DNA from: Pseudisothecium myosuroides
Lineage: Eukaryota; Streptophyta; Bryopsida; Hypnales; Lembophyllaceae
DNA: 64,000 nucleotides
Reading direction: 5' to 3'
NCBI GenBank assembly: GCA_951799445.1
Contig: OX637290.1
Coordinates: 3,660,501-3,724,500 of the forward strand
Under the pieces are notes generated by a model, which was given only the letters and a program-made list of their open reading frames with translations, was not told where the DNA came from and did not search any database. Of the stretch, positions 1-13,508 are shown one piece after another. Numbering within the stretch: position 1 is the first letter of the stretch; every line of letters begins with the position of its first letter. A program made the translations under genes and the position numbers.

Positions 1-215
1 CACATCTACCCTAGCCTCCTATTGTCCTACTGCTAACATGCACTTAAGTTGCATTTAATCTATATATCAATTTGTAGCATTCAAGCATTTGTGGTTGCAA
101 ATGCAGGGAGGGTTATTTGGAAAAGAGATACTCGGTCTTGGGGCTATTCTCAAGACGACTTGCTGGAAGAACTCTTGACTCACATACTACTTGAGCTAAA
201 AAGGGTTAGAATTGA
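1..215 (+). repeat. Decayed fragment of the 31.8-32.0 kb sequence
   Basis: This stretch aligns with 31,815-32,030. Shared blocks include GTTGCAAATGCAGG, TTCTCAAGAC and the final AGCTAGAAAGGGT-like run. Many differences are C or G in the 31.8 kb copy and T or A here, as expected for an old methylated copy. No reading frame is preserved. It is cut by the window edge. Confidence 0.6.
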
Positions 216-2591
216 ACCATAAATACTTATGCCATATACAAATCAAGGCGTAAGTAAACCTATTTACAAATAAAAAATAAGAGAGTGCCAAATTTTTAAT
301 TGTAATCATGAAAATAGAGTCCTCAAATTAGTGTTTGTCTGTGTTGATTGTGACTTAGTAATATTGAATTTTGTAACTCCTTGGCAAGCTTTGTCCGTGG
401 TGAAGTCTATGACTATCCTCATAATACATTTTAATAAATATGGATATACGGCAGAAGTCCATCTCCTGGATCATTAATATTGCATATCAAGTACCGTAGC
501 TTGAGGTCCATGTGAGCCCTCAAGTTAGCACCTGGAGCTCTAGGTTTATTTTTCGCGATTTATTATTAGTTTTTAGTATAAATTCATACAAAATAGTATG
601 AATTAGTAGTTGAGAGGAGTTTGGTAGAAGTCCCTACCAGATTAGTGAAGGATTGTCCTAAAATCATGGAAAGCACAAAATACTCTGCTTTTCTATGTTT
701 AGGTCTTAGTTAGTGTCTTAGAGTCCATATTTACATTTTAGAGAGATGTGAGGATGTGAGGATTAGCCAGTTCTAGTGTCCTGTCCATGTAAAACTCAAC
801 ATGTGAGCACATGTGACAGCCTGGCTGAATCATAAGAGTCTATGTTCAGGTTTAGAAGTATCTAAATCCAATTCATGTGGAATTTGGGCTAGTTATGTGA
901 AAACCTGCAAATGTTGAAGAATACAAACCAGAATGCAAAGTAGAAGAAGGGCGAGGTGATTGGAGCTTACAGAAAGGTGCTTTTAGGGTAAAAGCATGCC
1001 AAGAGGTCAACAACGGAGCTAATTATCCACGACAAACCCTGGTACTAGATTAATTTTCCCCTCAGGTGGAAATTATTAAGGAACTGCTAAATTTAGTATC
1101 CTTATTGAAGGTTTGGTTTTGCACTTAGCCTTTGGACACTTCCTAGAAGATTGCCCAAAAGTTTCGGGATTTTACAAAACTCCACGATGACTCCATGGGA
1201 AGTCAACCGCCTTTGAAACTGATGGTAAATTCATAGAAATTACCCAGAGTGCGGTAAAATCTCACTAAAAATTAGATTAGAGTTTTATATATTAAATAAG
1301 TAACTAGTCAAGTTTGAAGACTTTCCGATAGTCAAAAGTATCAGAATCGGCAACGACATCGAATTTAATAAGAATTTACAATATGGCGGCGGGTTGATTG
1401 GCGAACCAGGAGCTGACAGTGTCCGAATGTCGCAAACAAGGAATGTTTTCTTACTCTCACGAACCTTCCAGGCAACCCTAGCCAGTCAGTTTTCTCGGGA
1501 AATTCAAATTCCATTAGTTGGGATTTTGACTTTTCTTTGAAATTACTGTTAGTGGTTTTTACAAGTATTTACAGCCTGGAAGTTGGGGGTAGGGGATCCC
1601 CTAGACTAATCAGGGTCTTCTGAACGCGATGGAGCAATCGGTTTTCAATTTGGAGTTGTTCTCAAGAAGATAGAAAGAGTTCAGCCGTAACGTTGACTTT
1701 TTTAGAGTATTTAACGGTAATTCAAGGTTATTTCACAAAATATCTTGGTGAAAGTCGAAGATTGGATTTAGTTAAGATTTCAAATCTTTCCTTTAAAAGC
1801 CAATTTAGATTAAATTAAGAATATTTGGAAATATCCTAGGATTGTTTGCAAAATATCTCAAAGTCAAAATAGTTAATTTCTTAAATATCTTTGGGAAAAT
1901 CTTAGATTTTATTTTGGACCAAATTTCCTTTCTAATTAAGGCTTGTTCTAGAAAATTCTAAAGATTAAACATAGATTATTTAGGAAATATCTTAGGGTAG
2001 TTTAGAATTTAGTTTAGGTTAGTTTTTGAGTAAGAAGACCAAATATCTCATGGTAAACTAAGTGGTGGGGCCTTCTAGCGAGTATATAAAGCCTCCCCGC
2101 GAAGTTTCTCATACCCCTTTTGTTTCATTATCTGCCTACCGACACTCTGTCAGAGTGTAGAGACTCTCTCTTGTTCATTTTGCTTACCGGCTTTGTCTTA
2201 AGCATTTAGTTAGACCAAAACTTGGTCATCTTTGCTCATTTTCGCTTTCTTTACTTTCTTTTAGTGGAGGATTTGGTTAGAGGACTCGGGGTTCCCTTTC
2301 AACCTTCAAAACCACACTAAAGCCACACTTTTGGGAGGATTCATCCCCCAAAACTTGCATACCGTCTTTGTAATACTAATTTTGTGTTTTTTGCAATAGC
2401 CATTGAGCTAGAATTCTTAAGGCGGTGAAGCTAGTCTTTACCAAAAGATTCTAACACTTAAGATACTTGCCAAACTTCGTTGTATAACAAAGTTTGGTGT
2501 GAATTGATCCCTAATTTTCGGTTTAAATACTTTCATGTGTACCTCAATTAGGAATTAAAACTATTTGATACCTTGGGAATTATTTTAGTCC
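216..2591. other. AT-rich intergenic, no gene seen
   Basis: No open frame or protein similarity is recognisable. A good TATA motif (TATATAAAG, 2083-2091) is followed by a pyrimidine-rich leader-like stretch (about 2100-2270). This could be the promoter of a lost gene or an LTR, but no paired LTR, primer-binding site or downstream coding sequence was found. Confidence 0.4.
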
Positions 2592-3528
2592 TTAACCCCT
2601 AAAAGCCCAAGGCTTTTTTTCTGCCAAAAAACCCATCAAAACTGTCATTTCTATAGCAAGGAGTAAAAAAAAATGAAAAATGTTTTTTTTCCACATCTAA
2701 CCGTAGGATCTTACACCTAACTAGTATGAGAATGTGTGGAAAAAATTTCAGAATTTTTGACCGCTCAGATTGCAAGATATCTGCGTTTAAAGTGGAAAAA
2801 ACAAGTATTTCAGCACATTGCGGGACTAGATTTTTTGACTTTAAACATTTTTGACTTAAAATTTTTGTACTATAGAGTTTTGTGCTTCAAATATTTATAG
2901 TGGAGAATTGAGTTGAGAGTCTAGGGGAAAAAAAATATTCAAAAAAACTTAATTATCATTCCTAAAAAATTTATTAAGTAGAAGTAGGTACGAGATAGAA
3001 GGAAAGTCTAAAACATTAATATATTTTAGATGGAATTAAAATACACTAATCCCAATGGTGAGATTGTTCTAACAAGTAAACTAAACCATGAGATTTTTTT
3101 TTTTAAATTGCAAAAATAGCATTCAGAAATGAATCCTACAAGTTATTTTTTTCAAGAAGATGCTCTAATTGCCCGAAAAACAAGAATGTCCATAACTTTT
3201 TCGTAACAAATCCAAATGAAATGAATCAAAGCTTTCCAAATAGACAAAAATATAATCTACAAGAAAAAAATATTAAAAAAAAAAAATCAAATTTTTGCCA
3301 AATTTTTCTTGCTGCCCGAACTGCCCAGTTACAAAAAAAAGTAACATATTTGGCTATAACTTTTGACTCCTATTTCCAAATGTCCTGAAATTTAGTGCAT
3401 ATGAAAGATATTCCTTGCGCCCACCTTCTATTAAAATTTCAACTTAAAATATAGAAATCTCTAATCACACGGACCTGCCCAAAATTTCTATACGGCCAAA
3501 AAATGCATGCCGGTCCTTTAGGGGTTAA
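2592..3528 (+). mobile_element. TTAA element, copy 1 (piggyBac-like MITE, subfamily A)
   Basis: The element is bounded on both sides by TTAA. The left terminus is CCCCTAAAAGCCCAAGGC and the right terminus is the inverted GCCGGTCCTTTAGGGG. The interior matches copies 2 and 7 along its whole length, including the right-hand 250 bp with GACCTGCCCAAAATTTCTAT. It has no transposase frame, so it is non-autonomous. TTAA target sites with CC-starting termini are the hallmark of the piggyBac superfamily; assignment to that superfamily is an inference. Confidence 0.8.
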
Positions 3529-6060
3529 TGTTCGGTTTAAACACTTTCATGTGTACCTCTTTTAAGAATTATGATGTTCCTTCAGCCACTGGAAATCACA
3601 CTTTACGAGTTTAGCCTAGGGTCGCCCCCGCACGGCGAAGCTCTGACTCGGGGGTTGTAGTGAGCGGTAGCAGTAGAAAACTACGTGCGAACAAATGATA
3701 GGGTGCCTAAAAAACATTTGAGATAAAAATTATAATTTGATTTTTTATACTATAGGGTACAAAAATTTCATGACATGTCTTTAAACTACTATAGGGTATA
3801 GAAAAATAGGTCCAATTAGAAAAAAATTAAACCTAGGATACCCCCCTTTTTATTCTTTTTTTTGGCCAAAAGTATTAAATGTTGCTGCCTTGTGAATGGC
3901 ATATTCAAAGTGTTCAATAATTTTATAGACTTTACTAATTTCTGTAGTAGACGTTGGTTGGCTTTAGATGGCTGTCATGTAACTTAGAAAATGAGCTAAT
4001 CACAGATTGTTAAAAATTTAGACATCCTGGCTTGCATCATACACCATATTTCGTACCTGTAAGAACTTATGAGGTTGTAAAATTTTGCAATTAACTTCAA
4101 TTGTGAGTACTCTTAAATTTATATTTGTAATGAATGATTTTGATTTAAAAATGGAAACACAAATATTGTCAACACCAAAAAGGTAATTCTACCAGAATTT
4201 TTTGGGAACTTCAAACATTGTATTCTTTTTAAAACTCTAGATTGGGTTATATGGTTTGAATTTTGCACATTATTTTTTAAAATTTATACTGGAGTTGAAT
4301 GTTTGTGTGACATGTCCAAATTTATTTTTTTGAAATTCATTGCAGCCCATGGGTCAAAGTTATGTTGTCCAATAGCTTCAGGTAGCTTGGACAAGGCCTC
4401 CTCCTAAGGATTGATTGTTGATGTTTTTGAATTGAAGTAAGATAGAAACACCCAAAAGTGATCATGTTCCCATTCTTGTACCCGAGATTATCATTAAATG
4501 TGTCCTTAGACTTTCATCAATGTATCCTACAAATGCTTAACTTTCTTTGATTTGTTGACGCATTTGAAAGACATATACTTAACTTTGATTCATAAACTAC
4601 GGATTTTTGCAAATTTCAATTTAGGATCCACCTATGAGACAGTTTCAGTGGTTTAGGGAGCTGGCACTTTGAAAAATCATAGAAATTACATACCACATCC
4701 AAAAAATCTATTTTTTTGGAATATTCATAAATTTTACTTGCTAAGACTACATAAATGTTATTTTTAGGAAAAAGTGTCTTCAACTATGCTGAATTGCTTA
4801 ATACTGACGATTTTGGATGTTTCTATTGTAGACGGTGTTTGACTTTACTAATTTCTATAGTAGACGGTGGCTGGCTTCAAGTGGCTTTCTAGTTTTTCCA
4901 TCAATTATAGTACTACATATTTGAGTTCAAGTGTACAAGCTCAGTTTTGTTTGTGTCTCCATAACTAGACATGATAAGCACATTTTTTTTCACTCATTGT
5001 GTTTGTAACCACAATGAGGACATTCTATTTCATACTACCATTGTATACTACCATTGCATACTACCATGATTGTGCAAAAATATTTCTTGCATTCTATTTC
5101 ATACTATGGTTTCATACTTCTATGATAGTGCAAAAATAATTTTAAAATATTATTGTGCATACAGTGAAGACATGTACATTAAATCAAACAATACAAGTTA
5201 AAGTAAAGTTGATATCAAAAAGCAATCTCTGTATCATTCATATTAATCATGTAAAAAGGACCTAAACCTAAAGTTCAATTGATAGCATTCAATAATATGA
5301 TCCCTTCCTAGTAAATGAGTGTCATTGACAATTTTTATGGAAGATACAATAGTAGTATTGACTACACTTTTCTGTTGAGTTCTAGTTGTAAGTAGTCATT
5401 AGTGGGGGAAAGAAAAGAAAGTTTCAAAGAAATTTAATGTAGGACAAAAATTGTAGTAGAATTTTTTTTTACATATAAAATACCATATCATTTATTCATA
5501 TCAATTTAGAATTATAAGTAATGCAAGCCCCTTCTCTAATAATCCAAAGTAGGAAATTATATAATGATAGCATGTTTAAAAAAAAAAAAAAAGTAATACC
5601 CCCCTAAAAAATACTTGGTGTTCGCACCTATCCCCTTATTTTTTTACACACTGACCCCCCCGAGAGCTCTGACCTAAAGACAATTTACCTTGAAGGGGGA
5701 AAACTTGGGAAAAAAACCTTGGTCATTGGGCTACTGAAGCCAAAACACCACACCAAGTGGTTCCTTTTCTTCCGCCGGACTTTGCTCACTTTGGTTGTTT
5801 TGTTTACATCGCCAAATTGTGGATTTAGTTGATAGTCTAGTTTTGCCTTAGTTTAGTTATCTTTGCCTTTGCTTTCGTTTCGTTTAGTTGTTTTGCTAGT
5901 TTATCTCAAAAAAAAAAAAAATATCGTTTAGTTTAGTTATTTTGCTAGCTTATTTCAAAAATCCCAAATCATCTATTTAGTTAGTTGAATTTTTTCCGTT
6001 ATTTAGGTACTTAGTCTTTTGAAAAAGACCAGATTTCAGAACCAGTAGTCCAGTTTTAGA
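3529..6060. other. AT-rich intergenic, no gene seen
   Basis: No coding sequence is recognisable. A GC-richer island lies at about 3600-3690. The phrase GACTTTACTAATTTCT occurs twice with a similar follow-on (near 3926 and 4840). Short CATACTACCAT repeats lie at about 5030-5070. Long A runs interrupt the sequence near 5578 and 5907. Confidence 0.4.
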
Positions 6061-6330
6061 AGATCTAATCACGGAGACCAGACCACGAAGATCAGACCAC
6101 GAGCCAGACCACGAAGATCAAACTCGGGAATGGGGGAACGTGAGGAGCAGCCCCGAGGGGACACGTGGCAGCATCCGGTGAGACCCGGGAGAGGCAGAAG
6201 AGCACCGAAGCCTCAGTCCAGTACTCGCAGCTCATCCAGCTCAGTTCCGTACTTGAATTGGCATTCAGTTTTTTTTTAAAACTCTGGTGAGACTAATCCT
6301 AACTCCTTCAAACAAATTGAGGGTATAAAA
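6060..6330 (+). promoter_or_regulatory. Promoter-like region with G-box and TATA box
   Basis: A GC-richer block holds a repeated ACCACGAAGATCA motif (6074-6122), an ABRE/G-box core CACGTGGC (6162-6169) and a TATA box TATAAAA (6324-6330). It lies about 0.94 kb upstream of an ATG-containing exon with a splice donor (7266-7337). Promoter function is inferred. An LTR promoter is the main alternative. Confidence 0.4.
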
Positions 6331-7265
6331 GGCTTAGGCAGTTGATGGCTACGCAACAAAATTTTGAACTTTCAAAGTAGAACGCGAACACCCGAAACTA
6401 TAAGCACAAGTTCCATCTCTCCACACTTAAACTCAAAAAACAAGAATGAAGTAAAACAAGGAGAAAAACAACACTTAAGAAGACGAAGTGGCGGCTTGGG
6501 AATGAATTAGATTAAAAAACTAATTTTTCCTAAAGAATCTAACTATTTACGTGTGCTTGTTGTTTTGTTTTTCACTATTCATTTTGGATTTGGCACGGTT
6601 TTTTATCATTTTTCTATTCATTTTGTTTTGTTTTGTTGTGCTTTTACTATTCATTTTAGATTTGTTTTGGTTTTTATTCCGTTACTATTCATCCACTATT
6701 CATCCAAGACAAATTGTTTTTTTGTTTTTATTCCTTCTTTACTATTCATCTACTATTCATTTGGAATAGTTCTTCGGTTTTATTCCTTTTACAATTGAAG
6801 AATTTGGTTTTTTCTATCAATTAGTATTTTTGGAAGGAATTAGTTGGTCTTGTTGACTTGGGTTTTGTTTTATTGGCCTAATAAGCCAAATAAGAAAAGA
6901 CAAAAAGTCAACAAAAACAATAGATTAATCCAAGCAAAATAATAAACTAATGAATAACAAATAAAATTGACTATTCATTGGAATATTATTAATTTGGAAG
7001 ATATTAATCTTTTAAATTAAGTCTTAAATTAAAACAAATATTCAAGGTGGTTGGAAATAGGGCCTTGAAGTTTATTTTAATTCAAAGAATCACTTTAAAA
7101 TCAACTAAGAACCATTAGAATTTAACGTAAAATCCTAAACTCAAAGGAATTAAGTTAAAAACTTATACTAACCCTTTTAATTGTAGGAAATTAGCCAGAG
7201 AAGATGTAGGAGAGAGATTTCCACACATTTTAACACCAAACTCTCATCCAGCAGAAAAAGCACAC

Positions 7266-7337
7266 ATGATGGAAGACGACGGCTATCTTGAGACCATTAT
7301 GCTAGTGATCTGCGATGACGGGACTATGGACCCAGAG
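7266..7337 (+). CDS. Putative first coding exon of an unidentified gene or gene fragment
   Basis: The 24-codon open stretch starts at ATGATG and ends at a consensus donor (CCAGAG|GTATGT) in phase 0. It encodes a short acidic peptide containing MEDDGYLETIMLVICDDG. It is clearly less AT-rich than its surroundings and lies downstream of a TATA box and G-box. No matching downstream exon was found before the repeats at 8.8 kb, so the gene may be a captured fragment or broken. I do not recognise the peptide. Confidence 0.3.
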
Positions 7338-8805
7338 GTATGTTAATTTTACCCTTTTGTTTTGTTTTGTTTTTGTTTTCAAATTGAAGTTAGAATCTTT
7401 GCTATTAGAAGTTAGTTTTTAGATTAGATTTTTAGAATTTAAGTTAGATTTAGAACCTAATAAGTAATTTAAAGGTTATAAAACCAAATCATACTTAAAA
7501 CTTAACCCAATAACGAGAATTACTAATAATTAACCATAATCCCCCATTGGATGAGAATTTAAGATTTTCCTCCAAAAAAATCTTTAAGGAATCTTTTTAG
7601 GTAGGAATCAGACAAGGAATCTATAAAGATTCCAAAATCCCTTTTTACTTTTGGAAATACTTTATTTTTGAAGGATAAAAGGTTGGATGAAGTTTGAGAC
7701 CAATTCCGGATGAAAAACATCCAATTAGGTCAAAATTTCGATTAGTCTTAAAAATTCGTAACTTAAAGGAACTAATAACTTAACCTTAGAATTTAGAATT
7801 ATTTTGGATTGATTTGCTATTTTAGATTAGTGGATGAAGGTTAGCACAACTAAGGGGCCAAACGTACCTCGTGGTAACTTTTGTTAGGAATCTTGGAATC
7901 TAGTTTTCTTCACCATTCTGGGAAGGAAAAATTATATTCTAAAAGTCCACTTAGATACAATTTTAGTTAGATTAGATTTTGTTTTCTTTCTTTGTTTTTA
8001 CCTAACCATGATGTTTAATTAATTAACCCATAGTTTTTCTTAGAATTAGTGGAATTTTACAGGATTATCAATCACAAAAAGTGTCCATTGCTTGGAAGGC
8101 AAACACTTATTCAGGAACACCCAATTAGGAGTGAATCTCCAACGAAACAGCCTCTAGAGCCCGTGTGTAACTTTCTGACTCAAGGGTGGAGTTAGAAACA
8201 CTGACAGTCACATTTGGCAAAAAATAATTAAAATTTTTGAAGCTTAATGGCTTAAAAAATTAATAAGCCATTTTACCAAATCCAAAGAAAATTAAACATG
8301 AAAAAAGTTAAATGTTGGAAAAGATACATGTTCAACTTGATTTCAAGACATGTCAACATTTGACTACATGTTGTAGAATCCAAATTCATTTAGGATTCTA
8401 ACTCTACTACAAACGAGAGATATTGTAAAAAATAATGAGTGCATAGAAAGCCACGACTATCACTTTTCTATGCAATAAAGAAAACCTTTCAACTTCAAAG
8501 ATTATTTGAAGGGTTGGTGAAAGTTAAGAAAAACTATTTAAGAATTTCCAAATAACTTATCAATAAAAAATTAACTACCAAACTAATCCTTTCAATTTTA
8601 AATAATTATTTGGCAAAAAAATATCAAAGATGACTTTAGGCTATGGTATTGTAACTATTAATATGATAATGAAGTACTATAATTAACTTAAATTTATATT
8701 TTTTGAACCTAAATCATATATGTATGAAAATAATGAGATTATTGAATGGACTCTATTGTAGTGGAAAGAGATAGAGATGGACATACTCTGAGTTTGAGCT
8801 TTACA

Positions 8806-9439
8806 CTCCTTTTGTACCAAAATGATCTTCTTGCTAGACAAAATGCTTGAGATTAAGCTTAAAAATAACAATTTTCAATTTTTTTTGAGTTGTAAGTAGA
8901 GTTCAATGCAATACTATTATCATGAAACTTTGAGTTTTAAAGCTCTTTTTAAAGTGTAGTTTCCAATTAGTCAAAAGTAGAATTTTTGGAGCATTTTTAA
9001 GGAGCACAAATATCCACTCATTGTCACCTGGAATCACTGCGGTCTGCAATACTTAGCACATGGATCTTTCCTGCTACTGTGAATAGACCAAGAAGGAGAT
9101 CGACCTGTAGCATCCCAGTTGACCACTTGTATGCTTGACTAGTTGTCAATGTGTGCATGTCTCCCTGACATGTTTGTCTGTTTTCCTAACAATGTCAGCA
9201 TGAACTATCTATCACAAGCCTACTTTTTGTGATGAAATCGTAATAATCTATTAACTTTTGACTTGTAGCCCATATATGGCAACCTATTCTTTGTAGTAGA
9301 CATTCTTTATTAAAATTTTCTCCCATTGTTTTGGGAATTGCCACCAACCCCCTTCCTCCCACGGTACAACAAACAACCGAAGATCATTTTGGAACAAAAA
9401 TTTAATGGGAACCAGAAGATCATTTTGGGACAAAGGGAG
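8806..9439. mobile_element. Stowaway-type MITE, about 634 bp
   Basis: The left end CTCCTTTTGTACCAAAATGA and the right end, read inverted as CTCCCTTTGTCCCAAAATGA, form a TIR of about 27 bp. It carries the CTCCCT...CCCAAAAT terminus typical of Stowaway (Tc1/mariner) MITEs. The expected TA target duplication is only approximate at this copy. There is no coding capacity. Confidence 0.65.
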
Positions 9440-12400
9440 TTTATCAAAGCTTATAGCAATATAGGTGCAGGCTCCAAGTGTCTTATCAAGTGTAAATGGA
9501 TAGAAAAATGTCACAAAATCTTACAAAATCTTTTATTATGTAGAAAATTTTATTGTACAATTATGCAATGATGGAGATACCATATTTCTTTAGGCCATCT
9601 TCTTTTGCAATGAGATTGGCCAGCCAAATAGACATTCTTTTGTTACATTCTCTTCAAAGGACCCTTCAACTTGTTTGTTGTTATCCTTAGGTATACACGT
9701 AGCTTGTACATACTGAATCTTTTGTCCTCTTTTTGTATACACTATGACAACTTCAAAACATGGTCATGCATAAACTTCTAAAAATTTCATATGGATTTGT
9801 ATATTTTAAATTAAATTTTCATAAATTATTTTTTGTAAAAAAATTAGAGACAACAATTTCTAACAAGACTCTAAATTCATCCTGGATTTTTATTTATTTA
9901 TTTTTGAATTTCACACTTTTGGATCCCTTGGGAACTAAAGAGTTAATCCTTTAACAAATTATAAGGCTAAAAGTGTCCATTAAATGACTTTCAAGGTTCA
10001 TGTGGATAGGCTATTGATCATGTCAAAAAATAATTATCTAGCTAATGATCATAGTGGTGGAACAATTGCCCAAAAGTTCAAGGTCATTCATCTGTAAAGG
10101 ATATTGAAAATATTTGCCCTTGTGATATATGATGTGAATTTTAGGATACAAAGATGTATTTGAAGATGAAAAAACATTCCAATTTACTTAAATTTTTCTT
10201 GAAACTCCAAAAGCATCAATGGAAATGTTATATAAAATTTGTGGATTTTATGATTTTGCTTTGCAGTTTTCATAAAATGTTGTATTATAGAACAAGCAAA
10301 AATGGTGTAATTTTACAAATATTAATGCTTTTTTAGGGTGTAGAATGTGAAAAATAATTTAGGTTTTTAAATTTGTATAGAAATGTTAGTGGTAAGAGCA
10401 GCCATGCATTTCGTTTTGCAATAAACATTTCTAACTATGTAGCAAATTGTTTGTACGGCACGGGATTTGAAAACACAATACACTTGGTTTATACAAGGAC
10501 ACTAGAATGTGCATACAAGGAGGTGTTGATTGCATGTGGAAATAGTGAACTTAAGGCACCTAGAAGTGACCTTCATTCCCAGGTATGGCATCCATTTCTT
10601 TTTGGCTTGTACTTCAATCTTGGAGAATGACCTATATCCAATATGATGTCAATATCCAATATGATCATTTTCCTTGTCATAAATATCCAATATGATCAAT
10701 TCCCTTGTCAAATATGAATTTTCGCATGTTTTGAGGAGTCCAATGGTTCTCTATTTTGTTTAGGGATTAAAGAGTGTAACTAAATCAAGGTTAGACTACA
10801 TGGCATGACTTTTGCATTGGTATAAGGTTGAGCATGTGAAGAAAATGACATTATATGGAGAAAAATTTAAGGATTAAAATAAAGATAGAGCTGGAAAACA
10901 AAGATATGAGAGACTACTAAGATAACCATACCAAATTGCAAACCTCCTTCCAAATTAGTCTTGAGCGTTTTTTGCTTAAAGTGCCTAAATTGAACACCAC
11001 GACATTTTGTCTAATACGATGTCTAACAAGTTGACATAATAAGATTGTATCCATCTAATAAATGAATTTTTAAATATACCAAGAATTTTGAAAAATATTC
11101 AAAATATATCCAAAATACTCAAATATATTCTACAAACACATTAAGCATACTAGACACATGTTCAACACAACAACATTCAATAAACATTATATAAGACAAA
11201 CATAGACCAAAATGTGTTTAACAAGACAATTATACTTTGAATATGATAGGCTTTCATTTTATTGGATTTTCGTGTTGAGGAATAAGCTTACAAATGTTTG
11301 CTTGGTTAAGTTTATGTAGAAGTTTGCTAGTATACTACAATACACATTTGTGATGCCTTTAGTAGAAAAACAACCTTCCATTTTCAAGTAATATATATAA
11401 GATTATAATAGTGAATGTATGTCATCTAGGTATGTGCATTGATTATGCCATTAAGGTGAAAATAATGAAATTACCTACTGAAAACGCAAGGAAGTGACAT
11501 GTTATTTCATTTGATTCATTGAAAAAGAGCCTTTTTAGTAGTTTCCCTGTTGATTGTAATTTGGATATATGGTTTTTCCAAAGTTCTCCAAACTTTGCTC
11601 AGTGGTAAAGTATATGGCTGTCTTTGTCAATAAATTAATATATGATCCATTCTAAATATCTATAACCTCAATAAGTGTTAAAATCACATATATGTTAAGG
11701 AAAATTGCACTTCTTTTAAAAAAATTCAAAAAATACACTAGCAATTATTAATTGTTAAGAGAAATTATAAAAATTAGGCTCCCATCTTCATTGAATTCAC
11801 CTTGATAAGTATTAATTTGGATGAAAGTGAGGCAAGAAGAGAGGCTATGAAAATTCATAATTTGGATGAAATAGAATGAGGTCCATCATACATTGTACAA
11901 ACCATATTGTGATTGGCATTAATAATATTGTATATAGCTCACAATATCTTCACCATCTTCCATTCCGCATCATGCAAACAATAGTGCCCATAAACTCCAT
12001 CAACTTCTCTAAGATTTAGAGTTCAAGCTCCCTTACATCAACTTCTTTGTATTCCAGTGTTGTACCATTTGAAGATTTAGCATGTTATAATGTTGTGACA
12101 GATTTTGTGATTTGATGATTTAGAGAGGCTAGAAGTTCAATTCTATAATGGGGAAGGGCTTTGAAATTAACTTGGTTCAAAAAAAAGATCCTTCATTATG
12201 ATTAGAGATTAGTGTCTAGTAGACAGAATATTACCAATAGAGCTTAAATGTATGATCACTATGATGACATTCATATTTTATGTATTTTCCTCCTTTATTT
12301 ATATAAGTGTTATTGTTATTAATTTAAAAGTCACATATTAAGTGTTACAAATTGTCTATGCTACCCCCAATAAGTGTTAAAGTGTCAACATTACATAAGT

Positions 12401-12575
12401 GTCACAAGTTTCTTTGCTCCAAAGTATTAACAAATATTGAGGGTGGACTATATGTGGATACTATATAAAATCCCTCATATGTCACTGAGATTGGTATCAA
12501 GTATTATAAATGTCAATATACTTGTCAAGGACTATTATTAGTTTAGATTTTTTATTGATATAAATCATGTGTATA
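9440..12575. other. AT-rich intergenic with one exon-like stretch
   Basis: Most of this stretch shows nothing. At about 10,373-10,581 an open plus-strand run of intermediate base composition ends at CATTCCCAG|GTATGG, which resembles an exon end with a donor. It contains the peptide LECAYKEVLIACGNSELK. I do not recognise it and found no partner exon. Confidence 0.3.
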
Positions 12576-13508
12576 TTAACCCCTAAAGTTCCTTGACTAT
12601 GTTCTCACCAAAAATGCTCCAAAAATGCCATTTCTAGTACAAGTATCAAATTATTGAAAAATATCATTTTTGGACACATGTAACCATAGGATCTAAAGTA
12701 TTCTGGTTTGAGAATATGTGGAAAAAATTTCAGAATTTTCCATCGTGTAGATTGCAAAATATTAGCGTTTGTAGTGGCAAAAGTTCTTTTTTTGGCCCTG
12801 CAAAAAATCGGGCAGCTGCACTTCACAAGGTCAGATTATTATGAAAAAATTTCCAAAATGGTTGTGCTTCTTTGGATTCATTTTTCAGGGCAAGTTGTCT
12901 ACATGCTTGAAAATTTTCAGATCATTTGGAATTGTACAACATATACTTAGGAAAAAATAGTAAATAGAAAGAAGTAGAGAATGGTTCAAAACACTAAATT
13001 TTTAAGAAGTTAATTATGGAATTGAAAAATGCCAATCCCAATGGTTGCAATTTTGTAATAAACAATCTACATTCTACAATTTATTAATTTTTTTTTAGTA
13101 TTGAAAATTGAGTGAATAAACGACTTCAAAGTTTATTTTAGAGTAGACAATCTTTAACTGCCCGCAAACTAAAAATTCTCATAACGTTTGACTCATTGAT
13201 CAAAATGGAATGATTCAAAGCTTTCCACCTATATATAAATATAATAAACCAATTTCAAATTTTTATTTTTGAAAAAAGTGATTTTTTCTAATCTGCCCGG
13301 ACTGCTTGAGTTGAGAAACAAACTGCATATCATGCAATAACTTTTGACTTGTATTTCCAAATGTCATGAAATTTTGTGCATACGAAAGCTATTCCTCGTC
13401 TCCACCTTCTATAAAAATTTCAGCTCAAAATATGCAAATCTCCAGTCACATGTATCTGCCCAAAATTTCTATGTTGCCAAAAATGCATGTTGGTCCTTTA
13501 GAGGTTAA
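12576..13508 (+). mobile_element. TTAA element, copy 2 (subfamily A, diverged)
   Basis: TTAA lies at both ends, with termini CCCCTAAAGTTCCTTGAC and inverted GGTCCTTTAGAGG. The interior aligns with copies 1 and 7: GGAAAAAATTTCAGAATTTT, the ACTGCCCG stretch and the CTGCCCAAAATTTCTAT right end. It is more diverged than copy 7. An 80-codon open stretch inside is not conserved between copies. Confidence 0.75.

Noticed and set aside
2592..3528. PIF/Harbinger origin (3-bp TTA target) for the TTAA family
   Set aside because: A TTA or TAA duplication would make the two ends asymmetric, while TTAA gives symmetric termini and the empty-site comparison at 43,579 supports a four-base duplication.
6551..6798. 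Hydrophobic Phe/Leu-rich open frames
   Set aside because: They come from a low-complexity ACTATTCAT/TTTTGTTTT repeat on the coding side and are not gene-like.
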